Source: JBEKVE01 sp049514335
Lineage (GTDB): Bacteria > Actinomycetota > Acidimicrobiia > Acidimicrobiales > UBA8190
DNA: 6,323 bases
Direction of reading: 5' to 3'
Assembly: GCA_049514335.1 (NCBI GenBank)
Contig: JBEKVE010000180.1
Span: forward strand, 1 to 6,323
Shown: piece after piece, positions 1 through 6,053 of the stretch
Position numbering within the stretch: position 1 is the first letter of the stretch
Layout: every line of letters starts with the position of its first letter
The notes under the pieces: generated by a model
Told to the model about the DNA's origin: nothing
Databases searched by the model: none
Seen by the model: only the letters and a program-made list of their open reading frames with translations
Translations under genes and position numbers: made by a program

Positions 1-1
1 G

Positions 2-55
2 GTGGAGGCGGTCGGCGAGGGAGGTCGCGGCTTGGGACCGGCGCCGCCTGGGTAG
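2..55 (+). CDS. Possible C-terminal tail of an upstream gene (partial)
   Basis: Reading from base 2, this frame is open from the window edge to a TAG at 53-55, eight bases before the ATG of the GAF-ANTAR gene. It would encode a Gly/Pro-rich tail (VEAVGEGGRGLGPAPPG). The close spacing would fit an operon with the next gene. Seventeen codons without similarity cannot prove a gene, and another frame is also open here, so this is only a possibility. Confidence 0.2.
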   Translation: MEAVGEGGRGLGPAPPG

Positions 56-63
56 GAGCGACG

Positions 64-828
64 ATGGAGCACAGAGAGGAGTGGCTGGCCAGCACCTTCG
101 TCGAGCTGGCCGACACGCTGGTGGCCGATTTCGACCTGTTGGACTTCCTGTCGGTCCTCGTGGAGCGCTGTGCCGAACTGCTGGAGTCGACCGAGGTGGG
201 TCTGGCACTGGGCGATGTCCAGGGCCACCTCCGGGTGCTGGCCTCGTCGACCGACCGCATGCGCCTCCTCGAGCTGATCGAGGAACAGACCGACGAGGGT
301 CCGTGCCGGGACTGTTTCCGCTCTGGTGAGCCCGTGCTCAACGTGCCCCTCGACGCGGCTGGAGACCGCTGGCCGCGCTTCAGCGCCCGAGCGGTCGAGG
401 GGGGGTTCCGCACCGTGCACGCCCTCCCCCTGCGCCTGCGCAGCGACACCGTCGGGGCCATGAACATCTTCAGCGTGGGCGAGGGCGTTCTCGTGCCGAG
501 CGACGTGCACCTGGCGCAGGCGCTGGCCGACGTGGCCACCATCGGCATCCTCCAGGAGCGGGCCATCACCCGGGGCCGGACGCTGGCGGTGCAGCTGCAG
601 GGTGCGCTCGATTCGCGCATCGTGATCGAGCAGGCCAAGGGGATCGTCGCCGAGCGCCTCCAGCTGGGGATGGACGAGGCGTTCGAGTTGCTGCGCGAGC
701 TCGCCCGAAGGGACCGGCGACGCTTGAGCGAGATCGCCGGTGCGCTCATCGAGGGCGGCGTCTCGGAAGCCGACCTGCGATCGGTGACACCGGTGGGGGT
801 GCGCAGAGGACAGAAGGGCCCCACCTGA
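64..828 (+). CDS. GAF and ANTAR domain-containing RNA-binding antiterminator/regulator
   Basis: Cytoplasmic sensory regulator of 254 aa. Residues about 12-165 form a GAF domain, with the family hallmark GPCRDCFRSGEPV near 79-91. Residues about 175-232 form an ANTAR domain: a leading helix (LQGALDSR), the IEQAKGIVAERLQLGMDEAF core at 188-207, and a last helix (LSEIAGALIEGG). ANTAR domains bind paired hexaloop RNA hairpins and prevent transcription termination; the GAF domain presumably gates this by ligand or redox state. Length is typical for the actinobacterial GAF-ANTAR group. The ATG has a good Shine-Dalgarno site (TAGGAG, 6 bases away). It is orphan: no cognate kinase is visible, and its RNA targets cannot be identified here. 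An unusual C81-x-x-C84 pair sits in the GAF hallmark. It is convergent with the UBP zinc-finger gene, 21 bases between stops. Confidence 0.93.
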   Translation: MEHREEWLASTFVELADTLVADFDLLDFLSVLVERCAELLESTEVGLALGDVQGHLRVLASSTDRMRLLELIEEQTDEGPCRDCFRSGEPVLNVPLDAAGDRWPRFSARAVEGGFRTVHALPLRLRSDTVGAMNIFSVGEGVLVPSDVHLAQALADVATIGILQERAITRGRTLAVQLQGALDSRIVIEQAKGIVAERLQLGMDEAFELLRELARRDRRRLSEIAGALIEGGVSEADLRSVTPVGVRRGQKGPT

Positions 829-830
829 CT

Positions 831-870
831 CCGGCGGTTGTGCAGCCCGTCAGGGATGTGACGGGGCCGG
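831..870. terminator. Candidate bidirectional terminator hairpin between convergent genes
   Basis: A perfect 7-bp stem (CCCGTCA 846-852 with TGACGGG 859-865) closes a six-base loop, GGGATG. CCGG at 831-834 and 867-870 could add an outer stem. It lies between the stops of two convergent genes and includes the TGA of the - strand gene (850-852). There is no T-tract on either side, so an intrinsic terminator of the classical type is not proven; actinobacterial terminators often lack the tract. Confidence 0.35.
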
Positions 871-1146
871 CGGTGCTCCTTGCACATCGAAGACGAGGTC
901 GTCGATGTAGCAGTACCACCAATCCTCTCCAGGTTCGTAGGAGCGGATGAGGGGGTGGTCGCCGTGCTCGTGGAAATGAGCGGTGGCGTGGCGGTTGGGC
1001 GAGTCGTCGCAACAGCCGACGTGGCCGCACGCCATGCACAGGCGCAGGTGCACCCAGTGACCGCCCATCTTGAGGCAGTCCTCGCACCCCCAGCTCGACG
1101 GCTCGACGGCTTCGACGGTGTCCATGTGCGTGCACGAAGCGGGCAT
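850..1146 (-). CDS. UBP-type zinc finger domain-containing protein
   Basis: A 98-aa protein made almost entirely of one zf-UBP domain. Candidate metal ligands occur in family order: C5-x-H7, C21-x-x-C24, C37-x-x-C40, C45, H53, H57 and H64 (the last in the HPL motif). In eukaryotes this fold (ZnF-UBP/BUZ) binds the free C-terminus of ubiquitin; the bacterial role is not established. The start is set at the ATG at 1146 because AAGGAAAGGA lies just upstream. The frame is open to 1239, but that extension is low-complexity and lacks conserved sequence. It is last in the - strand series, about 112 bases after the DksA-like gene, and near a CRP-TrxR gene. I recall zf-UBP genes lying next to, or fused to, such flavoproteins in other bacteria, but could not check this. 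Confidence 0.88.
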   Translation of the reverse strand: MPASCTHMDTVEAVEPSSWGCEDCLKMGGHWVHLRLCMACGHVGCCDDSPNRHATAHFHEHGDHPLIRSYEPGEDWWYCYIDDLVFDVQGAPPAPSHP

Positions 1147-1258
1147 CGGCGTTCCTTTCCTTGTGCTGTCTCTGATCCTCGTGTCCTCGGTCGCGCCACC
1201 CGGTCCGGATGGCGCCCGGTCGCCCGGGCGAGCCGTCAAGACCGGGTTCCGACGGGCG

Positions 1259-1588
1259 CTACTCCGATTCCTCCACGGTCAGCTCCGCCGCCGGGTCGGC
1301 TTCGAGGCGATCGTCGGGGATGGGGGCGCCGCTTCTGACCGAGCGACCGTAGGTACCCTGCTGGAGCCGTGCCTCGGCGCGCCCGATGGCGTCGAGACGG
1401 TTTCGGAGTGCGGCGATGACGGCGTCGTCCCCCTCCTCGGCCGTGAGACGTTCGGCGGGGTCGGCCATGTCGCCGCCCTCGTTGGCGGCGCTGCGATCCT
1501 GCTGCGCGGCGTCGCCGGTCTCCTCGAGCAGGCCCTCGACGCGCCGGCGCTCAGCGCTCAGCAGTTCCCGTGCCCGTGTGCCGTCCAT
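1259..1588 (-). CDS. DksA/TraR-family protein lacking the zinc-finger cysteines
   Basis: A 109-aa protein with an N-terminal helical, probably coiled-coil region (about 5-75) and a C-terminal DksA/TraR zinc-finger-like segment. The family pattern GTYGxCxxCGxPI...LEAxPxAxLCxxC is clear, but the four ligand positions are S83, S86, T104 and E107, so no C4 zinc site can form. The protein has no cysteine at all. The motif D40-x-x-D43-x-A45 resembles the acidic DxxDxA coiled-coil tip that DksA inserts into the RNA polymerase secondary channel, so an RNA polymerase-binding role is plausible (inference). Zinc-independent paralogues are known, such as DksA2 of Pseudomonas aeruginosa. The ATG is preceded by AGGGAG. 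The gene follows the CRP-TrxR gene by about 105 bases on the same strand. Confidence 0.82.
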   Translation of the reverse strand: MDGTRARELLSAERRRVEGLLEETGDAAQQDRSAANEGGDMADPAERLTAEEGDDAVIAALRNRLDAIGRAEARLQQGTYGRSVRSGAPIPDDRLEADPAAELTVEESE

Positions 1589-1617
1589 GTGTGCTCCCTG
1601 GTCGTGTCGTTCGCCTC

Positions 1618-1639
1618 ACCGTAACAATCGCGCCGCGAT
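1618..1639 (-). promoter_or_regulatory. Palindrome and weak -10-like site before the DksA-like gene
   Basis: A perfect 13-base dyad (ATCGCG-C-CGCGAT, 1627-1639) adjoins TACGGT (1623 to 1618 on the - strand), which fits the TAnnnT -10 pattern about 30 bases before the ATG. No convincing -35 is present. The dyad would overlap the promoter spacer, as a repressor site would. The evidence is short sequence only. Confidence 0.25.
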
Positions 1640-1657
1640 GTCTGCTCCGGCCCCCAT

Positions 1658-1686
1658 GACCCGGTCCGGTGACCCGAATCGACCCG
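1658..1686. repeat. Three GACCCG direct repeats
   Basis: GACCCG occurs at 1658-1663, 1671-1676 and 1681-1686 (CGGGTC on the - strand), with spacings of 13 and 10 bases. The cluster sits in the gap between the CRP-TrxR stop and the DksA-like gene, where an activator could bind. GC-rich DNA can give such repeats by chance. Confidence 0.25.
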
Positions 1687-1693
1687 CCGTCGC

Positions 1694-3316
1694 TCACGAG
1701 CTCAAGGCGAGGTGCTCGTGAACCGAGCGGACGGCGCTCGACCCCTCTCCGACAGCGGCTGCGACCCGCTTGAGCGACCCGTGACGGACGTCGCCCACGG
1801 CGAAGACCCCCATGCTCGAGGTCTCGAACGGGAGCGGGTCACGGCCAGCGGGGAGCTGGCCCTCGGCACCGCCGAGGTCGCGGTCGGTCAGGATGAACCC
1901 GTCGTTGTCGAGTGCGACGGCGCTGTCCAGCCAACTGGTGGCGGGTTCGGCGCCGATGAAGCAGAAGAGACCGTTACACGCCACCGAGGTGCGGGATCCG
2001 GTGGGTACGTGCTCGAGGGTCACCTGTTCGAGATGGTGGTCGCCGGCGAGACCCCGCACCTCGGTGTTGGCCAACACCGTGATGTGCGGGCTCGCCTCGA
2101 TGCGTTCCACCAGGTAGTGCGACATCGTCTGGGTCAGGTCGGCCCGGCGCACGGCGATGGAGACCGCACACGCCTGTTGCGACATGTAGATGGCGGCCTG
2201 CCCGGCCGAGTTGCCGCCTCCCACCACGACGACGCTCTTCCCGCCGCAGATCCGGGCCTCGAGGTCCGTGGCGGCGTAGTACACCCCGGCCCCTTCGAAG
2301 CGTTGCAGGTCCTCCACGGCGAGTCGGCGGTAGCGGGCACCGGAGGCCACGATCACCGCCCGGCAGGGGATCTCGCTGCCGTCGGACAGGGTGACGACGT
2401 GAAAGCCGTGCTCAGCTCGAAGGCCGGCGGCCTCGCACGGTGCGTTGAGGCGCGCCCCCAGGCGCTGGGCCTGCACGGCGGTGCGCGACACGAGGTCCTC
2501 TCCTGAGATGCCGTTGGGGAAGCCGGCGTAATTCTCGATACGCGAGCTCGACCCCGCCTGCCCCCCGACGGCCACGGCGTCGATCGACACCGTGGCCAGT
2601 CCCTCCGACGCGCCGTAGACCGAGGCAGCCAATCCGGCCGGTCCGGAGCCCACGACCACCAGATCGAACAGGGTGCCCGGAACAGCCCGGAAGGTCAGCC
2701 CGAGGTTCTCGGCCATCTCACCGGGCGTGGTGTGGCGCAGCACCGCCGTCGGGGTGATGACGGCGGGAGTGTCGGGCAGGCGCAGGCCCATGCCGGCCAG
2801 CAGGACCTCGGGGTCGGTGGACTCCTCGAGGTCGATCCACACGTGGGGCAGCTGCGACCGTGTGGCGAAGGCACGCAGCGCGATCGCCGCCGGGGAGAAA
2901 CGCGACCCCACGATCCGAACCGCACGGGCTCCGTCGCCCTGTCGGAGGCGCTCGCGCCTGGCACTGAGCTCCAGGAAGATGAGATCGGCGACGTCGGGCA
3001 TGGTGTGCATGAAGCGGCGAAATTCGTCTTGGCGTACCCGCAGTACTCGTCCTGGCTCGGTCATGCGGCCGGTCAGGTAGGGCCGCTGCCCGGTGAGCAG
3101 GCTCAGCTCGCCCAGGAAGCCGCCCACGCCGAAGCTGGCGATGACCTCCTCGGTATCGATGTCGGGCCGGATGATGTCGGCCCGGCCCTCCAGGATGACG
3201 AAGAAGTCGTAGGAGGCGTCGCCCGCCCGGAACAGGACGTCCCCGGCGTCGACGATCATCTCCTCGCCGAAGGGAGCCAGGTCGGCCAGTGCAGCATCGC
3301 CGAGGGTCACCGCCAC
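1694..3316 (-). CDS. CRP-TrxR fusion: cyclic nucleotide-binding domain / thioredoxin reductase-like FAD oxidoreductase
   Basis: Cytoplasmic flavoprotein, 540 aa from the chosen start. Residues about 8-125 are a CRP-type cyclic-nucleotide-binding domain with the FLGELSLLTGQR cassette at 67-78. Residues about 132-205 form a linker (RIVGSRFSP... HVWIDLEE) that I take to be glutaredoxin/thioredoxin-like without CxxC. Residues about 216-540 are a thioredoxin-reductase-type FAD/NAD(P)H core: GSGPAG 223-228, GGGNSAGQAA 366-375, and the FAD-tail GD at 508-509. Where TrxB has CATC, this protein reads YYAATDLE (about 347-354). The redox disulfide is therefore absent and the partner unknown, so calling it a thioredoxin reductase would be misleading. 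The GTG at 3316 is chosen because GGAGG lies 7 bases upstream and the length then matches the family. The frame is also open upstream to 3808 through a sigma-factor segment, giving a 704-aa alternative. Confidence 0.9.
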   Translation of the reverse strand: MAVTLGDAALADLAPFGEEMIVDAGDVLFRAGDASYDFFVILEGRADIIRPDIDTEEVIASFGVGGFLGELSLLTGQRPYLTGRMTEPGRVLRVRQDEFRRFMHTMPDVADLIFLELSARRERLRQGDGARAVRIVGSRFSPAAIALRAFATRSQLPHVWIDLEESTDPEVLLAGMGLRLPDTPAVITPTAVLRHTTPGEMAENLGLTFRAVPGTLFDLVVVGSGPAGLAASVYGASEGLATVSIDAVAVGGQAGSSSRIENYAGFPNGISGEDLVSRTAVQAQRLGARLNAPCEAAGLRAEHGFHVVTLSDGSEIPCRAVIVASGARYRRLAVEDLQRFEGAGVYYAATDLEARICGGKSVVVVGGGNSAGQAAIYMSQQACAVSIAVRRADLTQTMSHYLVERIEASPHITVLANTEVRGLAGDHHLEQVTLEHVPTGSRTSVACNGLFCFIGAEPATSWLDSAVALDNDGFILTDRDLGGAEGQLPAGRDPLPFETSSMGVFAVGDVRHGSLKRVAAAVGEGSSAVRSVHEHLALSS

Positions 3317-3808
3317 GTCAGCGCCTCCCGGGCTGGAAGGGCCCCCGCACTGGAGGCCTGGTGGTCGTGTGTTCGCCTGCTCATGACCTCGGCCCGATCC
3401 GATGGGACGCGGACGGCGTCGGGTTGGACCGGTGGGGTCCGCCCGGCGTGCCCGAAGGGCCGCCCTGCGGGCCCTCACCAGCATGGTATTCGCCGGTCGC
3501 CCCAGGTGCTCCCAGGTCTCATCGATCTCCGGGTCCTCGAAGTTGGCGCGGTCTCGAACCGGCGAGTGCCGTTCCAGCCGACGTCGCCGCAGGTAGCTCC
3601 TCGACAGGTTGGCCACCGTCGTCCGGAGGTATCCGTCGGGGTTGTGGGGCTGTTCACGCAACTGGTGCATCTTCAGGAACGCCTCTTGGACGAGCTCGTC
3701 GGCGACGGCCGTGGACCCGGTGAACAGGCGGGCCAGGCGGATCATCGCCTCCCGCTGGCGGCGGTACAGGACCGCCAGATCGGGGGAAGGGGCCGGACCC
3801 GACACCAT
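3317..3808 (-). pseudogene. ECF (SigE-like) sigma-70 segment, region 4 largely missing, no stop of its own
   Basis: From the ATG at 3808 (AGGAGG 11 bases upstream), residues about 11-77 are a clear sigma-70 region 2: helices with LYRRQREAMIRLARLF, then ADELVQEAFLKM, then GYLRTTVANLSRSYLRRRR. After DETWE (96-100) the text goes straight to HLGRPANTMLVRARRAALR (101-119), which looks like the end of region 4.2. About 30 residues covering 4.1 and the first part of the helix-turn-helix seem to be gone. The rest is a Pro/Arg-rich linker that continues in frame into the CRP-TrxR gene. In the +1 frame a TGA at 3309-3307 would overlap the downstream GTG (GTGA) and give a normal ECF length, so a deletion plus frameshift of an intact coupled gene is likely. 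The alternatives are a true 704-aa sigma-flavoprotein fusion or an assembly error. No anti-sigma gene is visible. Confidence 0.65.
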
Positions 3809-3856
3809 GTGCTGGTCAGCCTCCTTCCCCCACAGCGGCGCTCATTACCCTGACAT

Positions 3857-3882
3857 GACGCACAGGGGCCGCAAAGGGTTCC
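3857..3882 (-). promoter_or_regulatory. ECF-type promoter upstream of the sigma segment
   Basis: On the - strand GGAAC (3882-3878) is followed, after exactly 17 bases, by CGTC (3860-3857). This matches the GGAAC-N16/18-CGTC/CGTT pattern of many ECF sigma factors. A start near 3850 would leave about 42 bases of leader before the ATG at 3808. ECF genes are commonly autoregulated, so this may be, or may have been, the segment's own promoter. Confidence 0.5.
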
Positions 3883-3984
3883 CTCCGGCCTCAGGGTCCT
3901 CCGCCCCGGCGTCTCTGCCCGACCGGCGGCACTCGGGCCGACGCGGCCCCACCGGCCAGAGCCTGTTCGAGGGCCGTGCCCGGA

Positions 3985-5679
3985 TCAGGGCCACTCGTGG
4001 TCGTTAGGAGTGCCTGGTCTGGCCCGGTGCAGGACCACGATGCCGTCCTGGCTGAACAACGTCTGGAATTCCCCTTTGACGATCAGCGTCTGGTAGAGCG
4101 CGGCCTGGTTGCCGACGGCTCCGGTGTCGAGGACGAGCCAGTCGACCTTCGAGGGGTCGGGCGGCTTGCGCAGGCCGATCCCCCAGTTGGTCACGATCCA
4201 CGGGTTCGGGTACTCGTAGACACTGACCCGGTGGGTCAGATGATCATCGATGTCGTAGGTGGCTGACACCGACGCGTTCGGGGGCACGATGCTGATCGCC
4301 GCGTTGATCGCCTGGTCCCGGGCTTTCGGTGGCACCCAGTACCCAGTGTGGAAGTTGACGCTGATCGGTGACGGTGACCAGGCCACGTTGCTCGCCAGGG
4401 CAGCGGCCACGGTCAGGCCGACCATGAAGCGGCGACCGGCAGCGGTTCGCCCCCGCTTTGCACAGGCCTCCACCGTGGCCAGAAAGACTCCGGCGACCAC
4501 GATCGACGTCAGGAAGAAGTGGATGTTGTACGCGTCGTTCGTTGCCGATGACGTGTTCACGAATAGTTGTGGCAAGCCGATCAACAAGACGAGCGGCTCC
4601 AGCAGAGCGATGAACGACACCGGCCAGAAGATCTGTGCGTAGTACGTCCATCGCGACCGCGCAAAGACGACCTTGATCCACTTGCCGGGGTGGAAGAAGA
4701 AGTTCCCGATGATCGAGAAGATCGACGTGCCGAGCTCGGGAAAGTTGGTCACGTAGAACGGCGCAGCACCCCCATTGGCGAACGGGATGATGAGCTTGGT
4801 GCAGATGAGGAACCATGCTGCACCGGCAAGTGCCGTGATGACCCCCTGCGCACGCTGGCGATGCTTGATCCACAGGCAGATTCCGAGGGCGAAGACGGCC
4901 AGGCCGGCGTCCTCCTTGCACGAGAGGGCCACCACCACCGCGACCCAGAACCAACCCCAGCGTTGTCGTGTGGCCAGCCAGTAGGCGAACATGAGCGGGG
5001 TGATGATCAGCGCGTCGGGGTGGAACTGCCACTGGTTGATCCATTCCACCGACGGATAGAGCAGGTAAGCGGCGCTGAGCCCGACGGCCAACCAGGAGCT
5101 CTCTAGCCGATCGCGCCCCAGGAGCCAGAGGGGAATGGCACCTGCGGCCAGCCAGGCGGTCTCGATGGCGTAGAGAAAGTGCGGTCCGGCTCCCAGCCAG
5201 TAGGCGGGGATGAAGAGCAGCGTTATGAGATTGACGTGATGACCGAAGTAGTCGAGGCCCCGGATCGTGATGAACGGATCCTTGAACTGCGACAGCAGCC
5301 AGATCCCCTGGTCGTAGATGCCCATGTCGAAGCCGTACGTTCCGTAGTTCGACTGCTGCTGGTAGGTGAGCGTGCCGAACACGGCGACGTACGCGCACAT
5401 GAGCACGACGAGCGCGGTGATGGGGCCGGCGCGCGGCAGTCTCAGAAAGGAGACATAGAGCGGCTCACCCCGGGAGCGGTCGTTCGCGTCGCTGGAGCCG
5501 ACCCGCTGCCGCCGGAACCGACGCACGGGCCGAAGCAGGGTCTGCTCGGCGCCGGCGAGCGCCCCCTCGAGGCGCTGCATGATGGGAACGGGGTGCCTCG
5601 TGGTGGAGGACTCGCCGCCCACGGTCGGAGAATCGATGTGACTCGGCTCCGCCGATTCGGGATCGGACCGGACGGTCAT
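3985..5679 (-). CDS. DUF2079 domain-containing polytopic membrane protein
   Basis: Integral membrane protein of 564 aa from the ATG at 5679. A hydrophilic Ser/Arg-rich N-terminus (about 1-84) precedes the first membrane helix (about 86-106). Many further hydrophobic segments follow, and a soluble C-terminal domain (about 448-564) ends the protein. DUF2079 hallmarks are present: GFDMGIYDQGIW around 116-127 with D118 and D123, FGHHVN around 145-150, FHPDA at 219-223 and CKEDAG at 254-259. The first-loop Asp residues and the overall plan resemble GT-C glycosyltransferases, so a polyprenyl-linked sugar transfer role is possible but unproven. The start is uncertain: the frame is open to a GTG at 5742, without a good Shine-Dalgarno site, and another ATG lies at 5580. 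The ATG at 5679 was chosen although its own site is weak. It is separated from the sigma segment by about 176 bases and probably functionally unrelated. Confidence 0.87.
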   Translation of the reverse strand: MTVRSDPESAEPSHIDSPTVGGESSTTRHPVPIMQRLEGALAGAEQTLLRPVRRFRRQRVGSSDANDRSRGEPLYVSFLRLPRAGPITALVVLMCAYVAVFGTLTYQQQSNYGTYGFDMGIYDQGIWLLSQFKDPFITIRGLDYFGHHVNLITLLFIPAYWLGAGPHFLYAIETAWLAAGAIPLWLLGRDRLESSWLAVGLSAAYLLYPSVEWINQWQFHPDALIITPLMFAYWLATRQRWGWFWVAVVVALSCKEDAGLAVFALGICLWIKHRQRAQGVITALAGAAWFLICTKLIIPFANGGAAPFYVTNFPELGTSIFSIIGNFFFHPGKWIKVVFARSRWTYYAQIFWPVSFIALLEPLVLLIGLPQLFVNTSSATNDAYNIHFFLTSIVVAGVFLATVEACAKRGRTAAGRRFMVGLTVAAALASNVAWSPSPISVNFHTGYWVPPKARDQAINAAISIVPPNASVSATYDIDDHLTHRVSVYEYPNPWIVTNWGIGLRKPPDPSKVDWLVLDTGAVGNQAALYQTLIVKGEFQTLFSQDGIVVLHRARPGTPNDHEWP

Positions 5680-5714
5680 CGAGGCCGCCCGGCGTGCGGG
5701 GCCGCTGCCACCAT
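5677..5714 (-). promoter_or_regulatory. Possible leader mini-ORF coupled to the DUF2079 start
   Basis: A 12-codon frame, MVAAAPHAGRPR, starts at the ATG at 5714. Its TGA overlaps the DUF2079 ATG as ATGA. TAAGGT lies 8 bases before the mini-ORF ATG, the layout of an actinobacterial leaderless transcript. No good -35 is seen. The overlap may be chance. Confidence 0.2.
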
Positions 5715-5822
5715 GCCTGAAGACCTTACTAACCCCCACCACCGTACTGAGGGGTTCGGCGAGGATGTGCCACCGATGAGAAGAGCAGGACTCCGCTCAC
5801 TGCACCGCACCGCCCCACGCCC

Positions 5823-5969
5823 TCAACCCTCGACGTTGCGCGCACCCTGACGTCCGGATCGCAGCACACTGAGCGCAACCCCGAAGACGAAGGTGAAGGA
5901 GCCGGCCAGGAGGGCCGAAACGAAACGCTGTTGGGCGGCGAGGGCATGATCGTGGACGGCAAGCGGCAC
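5823..5969 (-). CDS. Small single-pass membrane protein of unknown function
   Basis: From the GTG at 5969 this encodes 48 aa: a short N-terminus (PLAVHDHALAAQQR), one membrane helix (about residues 16-36, FVSALLAGSFTFVFGVALSVL) and a basic tail (RSGRQGARNVEG). The start is supported by AAGGGAGAGG just upstream (GGGAG with 8 bases to the GTG). The frame is open further to a GTG at 6047, which would give 74 aa; that start has no Shine-Dalgarno site but lies six bases after GATAAT and could be leaderless. I do not recognise the family. The clear hydrophobic helix in a frame with a good ribosome-binding site is the main argument that it is real. It is upstream of the DUF2079 gene on the same strand, with a gap of about 143 bases. 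Confidence 0.55.
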   Translation of the reverse strand: MPLAVHDHALAAQQRFVSALLAGSFTFVFGVALSVLRSGRQGARNVEG

Positions 5970-6053
5970 ACAGGCCTCTCCCTTCCTCGCCACGGACAGC
6001 GCAGTCAGGCGCGGCGGTGTGCTCGCGCCCCGTGTCGCCTCCTGCACGTGTCC

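Noticed and set aside
846..865. Hexaloop hairpin just after the ANTAR gene as an ANTAR RNA target
   Set aside because: ANTAR targets need paired hexaloops with A at position 1 and G at position 4. This single loop is GGGATG on one strand and CATCCC on the other, so neither fits.
1147..1239. Longer N-terminus for the UBP zinc-finger protein
   Set aside because: The extension is low-complexity, and the ATG at 1146 has the ribosome-binding site.
1226..1247. Second ECF promoter before the UBP zinc-finger gene (GGAAC at 1247-1243, - strand)
   Set aside because: No CGTC/CGTT box follows at 16-18 bases; GGAAC alone is too common.
880..1624. Overlapping + strand frames across the zinc-finger and DksA-like genes
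   Set aside because: Composition is typical of GC-rich shadows; both opposite-strand genes have family motifs and Shine-Dalgarno sites.
1712..2506. + strand frame opposite the TrxR core
   Set aside because: Antisense to conserved FAD and NAD(P)H motifs, with no domain of its own.
2732..3853. Long open frame on the + strand opposite the sigma and flavoprotein genes
   Set aside because: It is antisense to recognisable domains, has no family motif, and reflects high GC with few stops.
3856..4007. Possible basic 50-aa + strand protein starting MTHRGRKGF
   Set aside because: It covers the ECF promoter of the opposite gene, has no Shine-Dalgarno site, and its composition fits random GC-rich sequence.
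4244..5398. Second long - strand frame inside the DUF2079 gene
   Set aside because: It is the alternative frame of a clear membrane protein; the product is Arg/Pro/His-rich with no recognisable motif.
5731..5756. AACCCC/GGGGTT inverted repeat upstream of the DUF2079 gene
   Set aside because: Only 6 bp with a 14-base loop, no T-tract and no clear placement; likely chance in this composition.
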